A stretch of 64,000 bases of DNA from Aspidiotus rigidus (GCA_035079385.1 JAVHKY010000058.1:1-64000), one strand, 5' to 3'. Counted from the first letter of the stretch, positions 9,395 to 21,599 are shown. Notes: a model not told the origin generated them from the sequence alone. Program-made: numbers and translations.

Positions 9395-11247
9395 TCAGGG
9401 AAGATCTTGGTCCTCTTCTTCCTGCAGATCTGGATGTTGATGGTACACAGGTGTTGAGTAGGCCATAGCGTGGCTCTGCATTTGCCTATTCCATTCCTGG
9501 TCCATCTTCCTTTTCATGATGGTGGCCGCAAATGCAGACACCTGATTCCATGCTTCTTCGGAACCTAGCATGGTGGGTACCAGGCTACTCGGGTCGAGCG
9601 CTTCATCTACCCCGATCTCTTGAAGAGACCGACTAAGCTCGTCCCGCTCACGCCTCCACGCCTCACACTCAAATAAGGTGTGTTGTGGTCCATCATCCCG
9701 CCCTTGGTTACAGTGCGAACACGTTGCCTGCTCAACTTTCCTTAACTTCTCGTGAAGGTACTTGTTGAAGCAGCCATGGCCGCTTAACACCTGTGTCAGG
9801 TGAAAGTTCAGCTGACCATGGTGTCGGTTCATCCACTCATCGAGGTCGCGTATTAGCACACGGATTGTCCATGTACCCAGCTCACTCTGGGCAATTCTTG
9901 CTTTCCACTTTACAAGCAAGGAGCGCCTGGCCTCCTGCTTGATCCGTAAAGCTTCTCGGTTGGTCGTCGTTCTCTACTTTGCTTCGAACACCACCGCTCT
10001 CTCCTCAGTAAGGAGCTCGATTGGTGGTGAACGTGCTAATACACAAAGAGCCTCCGTCGAGACAGTGCGGTAGGCACTAACACACCTTAGCGCAGCTCTT
10101 CGTTGGATCTTTACCATCTCTCTCCTTTGGTATGGTATCTTCATGCAGTCGGCCCATACTGGCGCACCATATAGGAGGATCGACAAGACGGTGCTCATCA
10201 TGACCCTTCTCCTTGCTTCTCTCGGTCCTCTTAGGTTCCTCATCAGGCGGCTTAGGTATCCAACTACCCGGCCCTCCTTTTCCGCTGCCATCAGGAAATG
10301 GTGTCTGTAGCTCAGCGTTGAGTCAAACCAGATGCCCAGGTATTTCATTTGCTTCTTGATTTCAATTTCCACACCTCGCAGGCGAAAGGTGGGTGGCTTG
10401 AACTTCCGACGGGTCGTGAATAAAATGGCCTCCGTCTTACTTGCTGCAAGTTCAAGTCCAGCCGACTCTATCCAACGCGTCACATCCTCTAGGGCCCGGT
10501 TCACCCTGCTCTCCACCGCTACAGTTGTTTCGGCGGTGCATACCACCAGGGTGTCATCCGCATAGCAGATAAGCTTAACCCCCGGTGGCAGCTTCACCTT
10601 AAAGATTCCGTTAAATGCGACGCACCACAAAGCGGCCCAAGGACCGACCCCTGCGGCACCCCACAAGTAACAGGGCGCTTTACTGTACCAGCAGACGTCT
10701 CTGTCTAGATTTCACGGCAGCTAAGATAGCTGCTGATCATCCTGAGCAGGTGCACTCCTGCGTTCACAAGAGCTTCCAATATCATCGTCAATGGAATTGA
10801 ATTGAACGCATTTCTTATGTCGAGGCTGACGGCAGCGCAAAACTGACGCATATCAATTGCTGACTTGGCTATCCTCTTCAGCCAGATCCCAGCATCTGAT
10901 GTGCAGCGTGCAGTTTGAAAACCGTACTGGCTATCAGAGATTATATCTCTTTCCTTCAGATAGCTCTCCAAACGATTGGCTATCACTCTTTCTAGAAGTT
11001 CACCAACATTGTCTAGCATACAAAGTGGACGATAAGAGGATGGTAGACCAGGTGGTTTATCCTTCTTATCGATCAACGCTAGCCTGGCTTTCTTCCGTCG
11101 CACAGGGAATAGTCCCCCAACAATTGCCGCATTGAATGTATCAACAAGCAGTGCTGGGTCAACTGAATGTATGGCGCTCCAGACTGGATTTGGAATCTCA
11201 TCCGGGCCTGGAGCCTTCCAATACTTACCCCGCAGTCTATTGACTGC
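9395..11247 (-). pseudogene. R1-like LINE ORF2 pseudogene (RT and C-terminal CCHC)
   Basis: About 95% similar at protein level to the intact ORF2 at 57032-60142. It begins within the region ahead of the RT (KYWKAPGPDEIPNPVW), and contains the SSYRPLC block, motif A SLDIRNAFNSIP, motif C CYADDTLVV and the C-terminal C-x2-C...H...C knuckle (CSHCNQGRDDGPQHTLFEC). Lesions: a single-base loss in the motif B region near 10640, a small deletion in the YLLRM block near 10750, and a nonsense codon at 9974-9976 (AAG to TAG). The endonuclease domain is absent because of 5' truncation. Confidence 0.9.
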
Positions 11248-11260
11248 TCTATCGTAGGAC

Positions 11261-12289
11261 TAATATCCTACGTTCCCCCTTGAAATTCTTAGCCATCTGT
11301 CGAGACGTGAAGACAAATTTAGTCATCTAGGTGAATGGTGTGTAGATATGGGAACCAATAGATTGGATAGGTCACTTTGTACTCGTGAAGATTGTGAGGA
11401 CAACGAGCTGTGGACGTCGGCCTTGCTCGGTGTACCCTACAGATACCGGTCACAACATTCAGCTTTGTCCAAGGAACCTCCGGAGAGCGGCTTTTGAACA
11501 GGCTGAACGTCTCAGTTTTGAGAAAAAATGACATCATAAAATTCTGTAATATAGACCAGGGATCGGCCAATTTTTTCGCTGCGGGGAAACGTCGTGCGCT
11601 GCTCAGAAACAATTTGTCCAACTTTTAGGGGATCAACGAGTTGCGGGCTGCGACTCTGGAAATCGACAAAGTATAGCAATGTACACAAAATCGACATCTT
11701 AATTTTGATGACAAGCCGATAAAAAATAAGTGGAATACCGATCAATATCGACCGCTATTTTTAAACATTTCGGCTTTATCGCCAGTAAAGCAATGGTCTT
11801 AAGAGTAATTGTATTTCTCAGTGCGTCTCATTGAACAATCATAACTGCATATTTTATCAGCGAGTAGAAAAGTCACCAAACAGAAAGAATTTTGTAAGTC
11901 CAGTAAGCCATTGGATGGGCGGGAGTGACAAATCAGTCAAACTGAAGCCGTCAGGTGTCGACTCCAAACCAACATCGACGCACAGTTGATTCAAAGATTG
12001 AATTGAGGATTTCGAAAATAATTTGAAGGCTATTTGAAGAGGTCCCGCAACCCCTTCAAGGTGTACAGAACCGTCAGTCGCAACAACTTGACCGAAACAA
12101 GGGCAAAAAATAGAGAGAACATTATTTTGTAAGAAATCGCAAACTCTTCCAATCGTATGAGAGATATTTTTACCTAAAAATCGATATTTAAAAAGCGAAA
12201 AATCGCTAGTAAGTATTCGACTGGTAAGATAAACCCTGACCCGCTGTAAAACTAAGGAATATATTTAGCAATTTTAATGACTTCATGAC
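11261..12289. other. Non-coding stretch
   Basis: No gene recognised. At 11565-11600 (cagggatcggccaa then a T-rich run) and 12480-12502 (gtttgagaactactg) there are sequences that look like hAT-type transposon ends, but they do not match each other and I see no duplication. Confidence 0.35.
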
Positions 12290-12909
12290 CTAAGGAGTGA
12301 CCTTGACCAACTTCAGGAACAGATAAATTTCGAGTGACATTTGTAAAGCCGTTGTGACCTGATGAAGTTGTGAAATCTCAAACTTTTGGAGACTGCAACC
12401 TTCTTCCAATGGCTTCTTCCTTTCTGCGGCCCCTTGTAAAAAAATTGATTATTTCTAGAAAGTTGAATTATGGTTTTGCGGCCCCCAGTTTGAGAACTAC
12501 TGATCTAGTAAGTAACCTTGACCTACTTTTAAGATTGGGAAAAATTTCTAAAATGTTTTCTAATCACTTTATAAATGAGGGAGTGACTTTGAACAACTTC
12601 AAGAATAGAAACATTTTGAGTAACGTCATGAATTGATGATGTCATGACCTTGGGAGTAACCTTGACCTACTTTCGTCATGACCTAGAGAAAGACCTTGAA
12701 CAACTCAAGTTTTGAGTAATGTTTCTGATGATGTCAAGACCTGATGAAGTTGTGACCTTGTGAGTAACCTTGACCTACTTTTGGGTAAGATATGAAACAC
12801 AGACATGTCATGAGGTGGGGCCCATTTTAAAATTTGCGTCACAAAGTATGCGGGCCAAAAGAGTGTGAGATCTTATGATGAAGTCTTGACCTAGTAAGTG
12901 GCCTTGACA

Positions 12910-13373
12910 GTAGGTGTAAATGTGAGGTATGGGGAGGTGATGAGTTGACAGGTGAAGGTCATTGACTTTGTGTTTGACATATTGTCTATCTGGACATGAA
13001 TCAAATGGTGTTGATTGTTGTTCTCCTGATCACTATTAATTAATTAATCTAGCTATGACAAAATGGTAGACCGCAGGTGTATAAAAACTAAATCTACAAT
13101 TTAATTGTAGCTGAGTGGCTGAGTGTGAAGGGTAACAGTTTTCTAAGTTAAAGGTAAGCGGTTTAAAACCTAGGCTAGAGAATTTGAATTTGTTTTAGGC
13201 TACATAAAAAAAAGCGGGAGCTGTCTGTCCGAAGCGTCAAACAACAACCAACACCTGCGTCAATAATGTCCCTAGACCTCCATCCCAATAGACGAGATGT
13301 TGAAAACAAAGTTCAATGACCTTCACCCATCAGCTCATCAAGTCCCCATACCTCACATTTACACCTACTCTTG
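12910..13373. repeat. ~65-bp inverted repeats flanking a possible tRNA-like segment
   Basis: 12910-12972 (gtaggtgtaaatgtgaggtatgg...) is the approximate reverse complement of 13307-13373. The 330-bp interior holds gtagctgagtggctgagtg (13108-13126) and, 48 bp later, ggtttaaaacct, loosely like Pol III A and B boxes. A tRNA-derived SINE or a foldback is possible; neither is proven. Confidence 0.4.
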
Positions 13374-14000
13374 ACCAACTTTGGGAATAAGAATATCTTT
13401 TTATGACGTCAAAACCTCATGAAGTTGTGACCTGTGAACCTCGATCTTCTTTTGGAAAATGTCTTAAGGCGGGAGTCATCCTGAAATTTTAGAACACTTA
13501 TTTATTTTGAGGTATGGAAAAAAGGGTGGCCAAACAAACCATCAAACAATAATCCCTGTCAACTCATAATACCTCCATCCGGACAGAGAGATGTCGAATA
13601 CAAAGGTCAATGACCTTGACCTGTCAGTTCATCACGTCCCCATACCTCACATTTACACCTACTCTTGACCAACTTTGGGAATAAGAATATCTTTTTATGG
13701 CGTCAAAACCTTGTGAAGTTGTGACCTGTGAACCTCGATCTTCTTTTGGAAAATGTCTTAAGGTGGGAGTCATCCTGAAATTTTAGAACACTTATTCATT
13801 TTGGGCTGTGGAAAAAAGGGTGGCCAAACAAACCATCAAACAATAATACACACCTGTCAACTCATAATACCTCCATCCGGACAGAGAGATGTCGAACACA
13901 AAGGTCAATGACCTTGACCTGTCGGCTCATCACGTCCCCATACCTCACATTTACACCTACTCTTGACCAACTTTGGGAACAAGAACATTTTTTTATGACG
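13306..14000. repeat. ~296-bp tandem repeat, about 2.4 copies
   Basis: The landmark gtccccatacctcacatttacacctac occurs at 13342, 13636 and 13934, giving spacings of 294 and 298 bp. The units are about 90% alike over their length. Confidence 0.85.
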
Positions 14001-14720
14001 TCAAAACCTTATAACGTTGTGACCCTGCGAGTGAACTCGATCTACTTTTGGAATAGAAATATGAAATCGTCTTAAGACGGGAATCATCTTGAAATTTGAG
14101 TCACAAAATTTGCGAGGCAGTAAAATGTAACATTCTCTGATTAAGTTATATGCTAATGACGTCATGATACAGTGAGTGACCTTGACTTACTTTTACGATG
14201 AAATAAAATTAAAGAAATATTTTCTAATGACTTTATGACTTGGTGAGTGACCTTCAAGAACAGAAAAATTTCAAGTAACGTCATGAATTAATGAAGTCAT
14301 AACTTTGGGAGTAACCTTGACCTACTTTCGGCATGACCTAGAGGAAGACCTTGACCAAGTCAAGTTTTGAATTGTTTCTGATGATATTGAGACCTGATGA
14401 AGTTGTGACCTTGAGAGTAACCTTGAACTGCTTTCGGCATGGAAACAAAACATGGAAATGTCTGGGAGCGGGAGTCATTCTGAAATTTGTGGCACAAAAA
14501 CATCTAACATTTTCTAATGACGTTATACCCATCGATGACGTCACGACGTAGAGACTAACCTCGACTTCAAAAATTTTGAATATTTGCTGATGGGGTTTTG
14601 ACCCAGTGGGAGACCTTGACCATTTTTGGGAACTGAAAAATTTTGAGTCACGTTTTCTGATGACGTTATGCGTTAGTGAGAAATCTTAATTCATCGAAAA
14701 ATTTTGATCTTCTTCCCTTA

Positions 14721-17700
14721 TCACATAGGCTAAGCTACGACTCCGAGTCGGATCCATGATTTAATGTTTTTCCAGAGAGGAAAAATGTTCCTGTTCTGAG
14801 CTTCAGGTGAAATAATGTTTCTTCTTCATTCTTACTAGAATACGACCGAAATGTTTCAGATGATCAAACAGATTTTGCTGACTTTGAGACTACAAAAAAT
14901 CTTTGACTTTCAAGCTATTTATGAGCTAGTGAGTAAGATTGTGGAAATTTGGAGCTCTGACTCCTATACAGAGAGGACTCAGAAAAATTTTAAGCTCCGA
15001 GCTCCTGTGGAGGGAGGACTTGAAAAATTTTACCCGTAGGCTGGAAGTATAAGAAGATAATTTCAAGCTCTGAATTTTTAAGAAGGAGGATCTAGCAAGA
15101 TTTTCCTGATACGATAGTCATCGACAATATGCTAATGGAGAAATTGATTATCCTAGAATCGATTTCCATCATCACCGTCCAGAGAGGCTATTCACCAACT
15201 TTACGTAACAGCGATTGTGCCTGTTTTTGACCATCTCCTCTCCCTTCTTTCGTACTATTTTCCCAAAAATTCCAAAGAAAAGAAAAAATAAGCTTTTTCG
15301 CTGAATTTTCAAATTGTCAACGCGTGATATTTTTCGCTCGCGCTGAGGGAAAATTTTGCTCACTTTGAGGCGTCAAAAAACTTACGAAAGAACCTCCCCC
15401 TAAATAAGGTCACGTAGAGATTTTTCAAACCTTTCTTCTTCCCTGAGGTTCTTACGTAATTAACGAATGGCCCTCAAATACAATATCACATACCTCTCTC
15501 TCGTGGAACACCTCCCCTGAACTCCCCAACCAAGTCCATTTAAATGAAACCGTAAGTTGTCAATAACTTTGTGTACTCGCAGATTACATTTGTGTTGCAT
15601 TGCGATTCGCGTTCAAGTATCAATCTTCGAAATCACCTTTCAATCATGTTTTCAACGTCTTGATAATACCACACTTTCCAGTACAATTAACGGTAATACT
15701 AATTGATACATCATAGATCAAGATAGAGCTGTCTTTAAAGTATCCTCCACGTCGCCTATATGTAGAGAAAACTGTTTGAAATTAACAGAAATTCGATCGT
15801 AAACGAAGTTTTGTCGAGATTAACGACGATTTCTTCTATTTTTTTCGACTGTTGGACCGGCGCCCACACCCCCACCTTCTTCACATACGTTATCATAGAG
15901 CAAAAAGAGTTGCGTAGTATTTTTTTTCTATCTATTCGTCGTTTTCGGTCACATTTTAAAATTCTTTTTTTCCGAGAAACGCCGGACAAACTATTTAATA
16001 TTTCGCTATTCGATACTTTCTCAGATATTTTTATCGTTATCAACATCATTCGCGAATGAGAATTTTGTTCGAACCGTAACCGAAGACTATAGTTTTCGAA
16101 AAAGTATTATAAATTACTAAATAATGCAAACTCGTAAATGGCTACGCGAACTCCGCTTAAACTTTTCCGGTCTGCTTTTCGTGAAGGAGAAATAAAGTAA
16201 TCTTCTTTTTAGCGCGCTTAAGAAGAAAAAAAAAATTATACACGAAAAAAATTCAGTTGCTTATTTTGCTTCCGAGAGAGAAGAGTTAATAATGAAAAAG
16301 AGAAAAAAAAAATTAACCAAGTTTAAAATGAAAACTTTGAATTCGCATAATATGTATCGTATTTTATTCTTCGGACTTTTCGAAAATTTCTGCGACCGAT
16401 TAATAATTAATTCTCGGATTCGTGTCACCCTTTGTAAAGGTGGTCTACTTAAATTTCCGGTAAAATAGAGAATTCTGCTCGAGTTTAGGTACACTCGCAC
16501 CACTTATTTATCCGAAACAAATATAATATTTATACGTAAATTTTTTGATAAGTTCCTTCTGAGCCGTTGTTGCATATTTTTTTCATTAATTTTACGCGAG
16601 TTTGGCGGAAAAACTCGGCTAAACAGCAACAACCGTTTTTCTTTTGTCTCACGCATCTTGCGAGAATAGGTTACGCAAAACTTTCACTCTTCTTTTTTAT
16701 CTATCCCTTCTGGCAATCCTCTGGCAGCCCGCGCTCGGTGACAAGAAGAACAATTTTTCCGCCTACCTTCAACTGTAATGTAATCTACTGTACTATCAGC
16801 TAACGTTCTTTTCCAAACCACTATACCAAAGATGGCTTAATTTTTTCCTACACGCCATTGTTTTTATTTACATACGATAACAAAGTTTATATTTCGAGCG
16901 TAAAAAGAGTTCGGGGAGCGCGAGTGTGCCAGGGCCTAGTGTACCTGCTTTACGCGAGCACACATCCACAACCCTCTAATTCACAAAATAATGAACTTAG
17001 AATGCATATTACTCGTATTAGCAACGGAAATATATACCATCCTAACGGTCTTATACTGGTTTAAGCATAATCGCCGGAAACGGCCAAACCTTTTCATTCA
17101 TTCGGTTATTTTTTTCACTATCATCGAGGCTAAAAAAAAAAAAATAATAATATAAAAACGGTTGAATCTATGTCACGCTGTAACCGTTGCTCGTAAATTT
17201 TCTATAAAATTTATACGAAAACGCGAATCGCGAAGAAGGAACGAAAAAAAAAAAAATTCTCTCTAAACTGTCTGCATCTGTGTACAGCGAACTTTGTTCA
17301 TAAATTCTCCCTTAAAGTCGACAAGAGTGACAGCGGTAATCAAGAAAGTATAGTGATGAACTGCTATTGTGGAATGGAAATCCAACGTGTAATTACGATG
17401 ATACCGAAAACTGAACAGAGATAGAAAGAGTTGGTAGAGGTTCGCGAATCTAGTGCATTAGCCTTATTTGAAAACGTAAATACTCGAGAAAAATAAACGA
17501 AGAAGAGTAAGGAAAGAAGCCGATCGTACTTCAGCCTTTGAGGCATTCAACTTCTTCTTACCTGCTGCACTGTATTCGTTTTGTTTAATTAACAAAACTA
17601 GGCGTCTACCCGCTAACGAAGAAAAATAAAAAAAAAGTAATATAATAAATGAAATTACTCGCTAGTTTCACCCTCTTATTTATATAGAATCCGTTACAAA

Positions 17701-18100
17701 GACTACGAGTAGAGGGGTGACGGGTGGAAATTGGGTGCGACGTGAACTTTTACATTAAATTTTATAGACCTTTTCATTATAAGATTCTCATTTTTACTCA
17801 CGAAAAAGAATACACGGTATTTATTTTCTTCCTTCGATTCGGAGACTTACCCGCTTCGATCATGAACGGGGGCCTTAGACGATCTGTCACCGCGAGCACG
17901 TAACGGAAGACCAACTTCACGATATAATTCCAGTGCGAATTTCCACACATTTACCCGCTGTCGTCATACCCCGCACACACCAGCAACCCTCACCGTGAAC
18001 TTACAACGGAATTATTGGAACTCATATTGGGTAAGGTGTAAGCAGAGCACTAATCGAATCAACACTCATTAGAAGGATTCATACGCAAAAAAGTAAAAAA
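14721..18100. other. Non-coding stretch, with a diverged relative of the 45-bp satellite near 14870-15110
   Basis: AT-rich, with many short homopolymers. At 14870-15110 phrases such as ctttcaagctatttatgagc and gaggactcagaaaaatttt resemble decayed units of the array at 6931-9308. No gene, tRNA or element ORF is recognised in the remaining 3 kb. Confidence 0.4.
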
Positions 18101-18138
18101 CGAGCACAATGCGAGCACCACAGAAAACAAAAGAAACG

Positions 18139-18172
18139 CGGAGCGCTTTCGACTGAACAGTCATTATCAACG
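18139..18172 (-). ncRNA. Hammerhead-ribozyme-like motif (PLE 3' fragment)
   Basis: On the minus strand: UUGAUAA core-like box, extra U, stem II GACU/AGUC, GAAA, stem III AGC/GCU, and stem I reduced to CG/CG. The stem II sequence differs from all other copies but pairs fully. Confidence 0.5.
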
Positions 18173-18224
18173 ATAGAAAGCAACTGAGAATCAATTACTG
18201 CTAAGAAACAAGAATACCAAAGGA

Positions 18225-18485
18225 AATCATGATTGAACTAGCGAGTCATCGCAATGCGAATCATACTCATAAACTAGCTCAATCAACCCCTCATCAGGTA
18301 TGTACCTGTTGTCACTCTTCAGATGACGAATAATTTCGATGTGCTCAAACGCAATCCGTTTATGATATGAGCTTTCTCGGTGGAGAAGGACTACGGACTC
18401 CTCTTTGAAACCATGACCGCTGGCAATTAAGTTGTCCGCGAATGCCGATTCACCTATGTTCTTCTTTTCCCACGCCTTTTACCGA
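18225..18485 (-). pseudogene. PLE fragment: end of GIY-YIG domain
   Basis: The minus strand encodes the C-terminal third of a PLE endonuclease region: AWEKKNIGESAFADNLIASG, then HRESSYHKRIAFEHIEIIRH and an ending IPDEGLIELVYEYDSHC. It aligns with the terminal ~85 residues of the copy at 31044. The upstream RT is missing; the fragment abuts an unrelated dispersed repeat at 18490. Its 3' UTR with a hammerhead-like motif follows at 18100-18224. Confidence 0.75.
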
Positions 18486-18489
18486 CTTT

Positions 18490-18790
18490 TCTAACTAGAA
18501 AAGTGAGGTATTACACCCGTAGCAAGGTCAACAGGGGGAGTGGGTAATGAACTTTCTCGACGTTTTAGGGGTCCTAGATCACAACTAGCATAAAAAAAAA
18601 TTTCAGGTTTCCTTATATATATATATATAAGATTTTTTTGTCCGCGGAACTCCTCTGAAACTACCCGATGGATTTTTTTGTAACTTGGCCATATTGTAGT
18701 AGTATATCTGAAGATGTGCACCTGCAATTTTTTTGAAAATCGGATGAGTAGTTCTCGAGAAATTTTTACTTTTGTTGAAAATTTTTCACT
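18490..18790. repeat. Dispersed non-coding repeat (family R), copy 1
   Basis: Shares ctagaaaagtgaggtatt, the caggg(g)gagtgg phrase and aaatttcaggtttccttat with 19934-20450, and the caggtttcct... gaactcc... aaacta... gatttttt series with 41156-41345. It contains a short (TA)n. The class is unknown; it does not code. Confidence 0.5.
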
Positions 18791-19147
18791 ATTACGAGTA
18801 GCTTCTTACGAATAGCTGCGAGTAGCTGCTTACGTTAGGAGAAGCGGATTTTCCTATACGTTTACCACTTTCGTTATCAGTACGTGTATTGTGAAGAACC
18901 TTTATTCATCATTCGACAGGTTCATTCTTCGTTCGTTCTTTACCAAGGGTTCATTGGATTTTATTTCTGATGAAACCTTTTCGTTCAAATTTAGTACACT
19001 TGTATCTCGCTTCCCACAGCCCCTAGAGCGTTGAATTTTGTTTTGTCAAATTTTATTTGTTTTGTTAAATTTATTTTTGAACGGATAGTGGCAATGGCGA
19101 GTTGTTCATTTTTCTAGCTATTTTTCATTATTATTACTCGATAGTTG

Positions 19148-19620
19148 TTTTTTTTTTTTTTTTTTTTTATTATTATTTTACGAGCATTATAAACTGCACG
19201 AGGGTTATTTGCTCGGCGTTACAATCTTATTTTAGAACATTACTTTAATTAGGTTAAATTAGGTACGTATTGGTGGAATTGAGTGGCGATCGAACGGAAT
19301 TTGTTGGTGAATTATATGAAGTTGTAGAATTGAGTGGTGCGTAAATAAGTTAGGGTTGAGTCGACGGTTTCGGAGTTGTTGTTTAGTGCTGCATTGATAT
19401 TGGAAGATATATTTAGGGAGGTTCGAGTGGGTTGCAGGACGGGGCATGAGAAAATAAAATGATCAACTGATAAATTTTCTTGGAGACAGTGAGGGCATGA
19501 TGGAGGAGCGAGATTAGTGAGAAGATAAGTATGAGTAAGACGAGTGTGGCCTATTCGCAGCCGAGCTAAAATGACCTCCTCTTGCCTTGAATTTCGTTGG
19601 GATGAGGACCAAAATGTGGG
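19148..19620 (-). pseudogene. LINE 3' remnant: RNase H end and Cys/His knuckle, with A tail
   Basis: The minus strand reads LARLRIGHTRLTHTYLL, then APPSCPHCLQENLSVDHFIFSCP. This is the R-I-G-H-T-R...C-x2-C...H...C pattern at the C-terminus of many RNase H-bearing or Jockey/I-type LINE ORF2 proteins. The frame stays open to a stop at 19259, followed by a short 3' UTR and an A-rich tail (T run and ATTATT at 19149-19177). Everything upstream is missing. Confidence 0.7.
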
Positions 19621-19920
19621 TTCACGTTTTATTTTTCTTAATTTGTTATTCGACTGATTTTAGTGAAAACCTTGAGTTTGAATGATTAAGTACAATTTTT
19701 TAATCTTCATCAAGTGTGCTGATGCGAGACTATACCTGGGTGATTTCACTCTTAATTAATAATTGATTTATTTGTCATTTTTTCATGTATGGGTACATAA
19801 TTAATAGTGGTTCATAGTTGATTTGAGGTGTCAAAAGAGATGGAAAGATTATTTTCAATTTGGACTGGCTTTTTTGAGTGAGATTTGAGATTAGACTAAC
19901 GAGTAAACCGGGCTTGGGTG

Positions 19921-20460
19921 CTATATATTTTTACCGAATTTTCCAGCTAGAAAAGTGAGGTATTTTGTTAATACGTTTGGAATGGTTGAAGCGTGAGGGA
20001 AGGAATGAGGGGTTGACTATTGGGTGATTGGTTGCTTCTTTCGTTTCGACGTCGATTTTTTTAGTTTTTCGGGATCTCGTTGTAGCTGGATTCCCAGATG
20101 AAGAATTTTGGGGTGGAGTGTGCATAGAAAATGGTGATATGATAGCGTGAAGGCAATTTATGAGTGCACGAGAGGAATAGCAGCTCGAGATAGCTTTAAG
20201 AGATGCCAGAAATCGGAAGTGATAAAGAATTGAACCACTCATCCTAATATACAGTATACTAGACTAATAATATGCTAAGAATAAGGTATGGGAAAAAATG
20301 ATTGTAGAGCTCTTTTTTATTAGAAACAACTGTTATAGCCTCGTAGCAGTTTGGACAGGGGGAGGGGGAGTGGTTTTTCTGGAGACGTTTTGTAGGTTTT
20401 AGATGACTCTTAGCCTAAATTATAACAAAATTCAGGTTTCCTTATTGGATTATAGGTATC
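19921..20460. repeat. Dispersed non-coding repeat (family R), copy 2
   Basis: Contains ctagaaaagtgaggtatttt (19947-19966), the gggggagtgg phrase (20362-20371) and aaattcaggtttccttat (20428-20445) in the same order as at 18490-18620, but about 300 bp longer. No ORF is recognised. Confidence 0.5.
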
Positions 20461-20639
20461 TTTACTCTGTTATCTGTTGACGTGACATCGTAGTGATAGA
20501 ATTCATAAACTGAGTTTTATTGTTTATTCTACAAATGTTTGACATGATTGACAGGTCATTGATATTTAATTTAAAGAGAGGGAGTGACTCTCTCAATGTT
20601 TCTTGCATTGTGGGAAGAAAAGTCGTGTACTACTCACGC

Positions 20640-21090
20640 GACTGCGTGAGTGTTTTTGTCTTGGTCGACTCTTATTTTGAGTTGACGGCCAGTTTCCCCA
20701 ATATATATCCCATTACAATCGCTACACTTCACCCTATCTACGCCGCTCCTCTCAGTTAGAGGGATCGGGTCCTTCAATCTAACAAATAGACTTTCAACCG
20801 TATTAGGATTATAATACGCGGGCCGGAACCCAAAGGGGCGAAGAACACGTCCCAATTGAGAGGAAAACTTCCCCAAGAACGGGAGTCTTATCCAGCGCTT
20901 TCTACTGTCAGGAAGCAAATCGGCGAGGAAGGGAGGTAGTCAAATCAAGACATTTTCGAGTAATCTTTCTCTGAACCAAGAGGTCGATGTCTATATTGAC
21001 CTGGTTCACGCTGGCCAAGTACTTGATAGTCGATAGCTCCTTATGAAAGGCGGACTGACTCATCGGGTTACAGGAGGTTAGACGTGTTAT
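20640..21090 (-). pseudogene. PLE minus-strand arm: linker and start of GIY-YIG
   Basis: Reading leftward: LITRLTSCNPMSQSAFHKEL, the basic RRF region, then after a frame change WIRLPFLGKFSSQLGRVLRP, FGFRPAYYNPNTV, and GVDRVKCSDCNGIYIGETGR, ending after RQLKIRV at ~20650. The G-V-Y of the GIY half is altered to G-V-D, while Y-I-G is kept. It ends inside the nuclease domain, so the copy is inactive. Confidence 0.8.
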
Positions 21091-21340
21091 TAATGAATGT
21101 GAATTCGTCATCAAAACTCTATCATTAAAGAAATTGCTCCTCGAGCCTAACCCTGTACCCCCCCCCCTCTTGTACGGGTTACCTAAAGTCCATAAAACAG
21201 GTACCCCGATGCGTCCGGTGGTTTCCTGAGTGTCTTCCTCCACGTACTCTCTAGCGAAATACTTGGACCGTTGGTTCAAATCTAGAGTTGATTTTGAGTC
21301 ACCCTACTCCGTAAAAAACTCGGTAACCTCGGTTGAAAGG
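21080..21340 (+). pseudogene. PLE plus-strand arm, first part (before nested insertion)
   Basis: Encodes EVRRVINECEFVIKT, the LLYGLPKVHKTGTPMRPVVS block (RT motif 2; one stop at 21226), LAKYLDRWFKSRVDFESPYS, and ends in SVERL where the younger PLE entered. The frame continues at 23283. Confidence 0.8.
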
Positions 21341-21445
21341 AATTGACACGGTCCGAAACGTTACGGCTCGCCATAATGACAGAATACTCAAAGAGTAGAG
21401 TAAACGAGAAACTAATTACAAAGACCGCAGATATAAAGGAGAAGA

Positions 21446-21481
21446 TGCGAGATCTTTCGGTTAACAAACCATCATCGGGCA
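21446..21481 (-). ncRNA. Hammerhead-ribozyme-like motif (subfamily C, inverted arm)
   Basis: Same sequence as 23175-23210 on the opposite strand: stem I UGC/GCA, core CCGAUGA (one change from CUGAUGA), extra U, stem II GGUU/AACC, GAAA, stem III AGA/UCU. Confidence 0.6.
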
Positions 21482-21599
21482 AAGTTAGAACGCCACTGAC
21501 CCAGATACGACTCATAAAACAGAATATCAACGAGATCAGGATTGAACGAGCGAGCCTTCGCGAAATGACTCAATTAGGAAAGTTGTGAACGGAAGTGAG

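Larger units (their letters stand above)
6711..11247 (-). mobile_element. R1-like LINE, old copy, 5'-truncated, A-tailed, split by a satellite array
   Basis: The 13-bp repeat tctatcgcaagac at 6698-6710 recurs with two mismatches at 11248-11260, defining the insertion. The minus-strand element consists of a truncated ORF2 (11247 to 9395), 3' UTR (9394-9309 and about 6930-6737) and a 26-nt A tail (T run at 6711-6736). The 3' UTR matches that of the intact copy at 56605-57031, and is interrupted by the repeat complex at 6931-9308. Confidence 0.85.
12290..14720. repeat. Degenerate tandem repeat region built on gacgtcatgacct...gtgaccttgacctacttttgg
   Basis: The phrases gtgaccttgacc(t/a)act, gatgaagttgtgacc, tgacgtcatgac and gaaattt(g/t)ag recur every few tens of bases over 2.4 kb with heavy divergence. 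No coding frame is supported. Within it lie a clearer 296-bp tandem repeat and an inverted pair, listed separately. Confidence 0.75.

Noticed and set aside
11540..12510. hAT transposon spanning 11565-12500
   Set aside because: The two end-like sequences do not match each other and no target duplication was found.
12870..13210. tRNA gene call at 13108-13160
   Set aside because: A- and B-box-like words are present but no acceptor or anticodon stem can be folded; kept only as a possible SINE head.
15756..16059. Overlapping ORFs on both strands (97 and 82 codons)
   Set aside because: No recognisable family; mirror-image frames in AT-rich DNA are common by chance.
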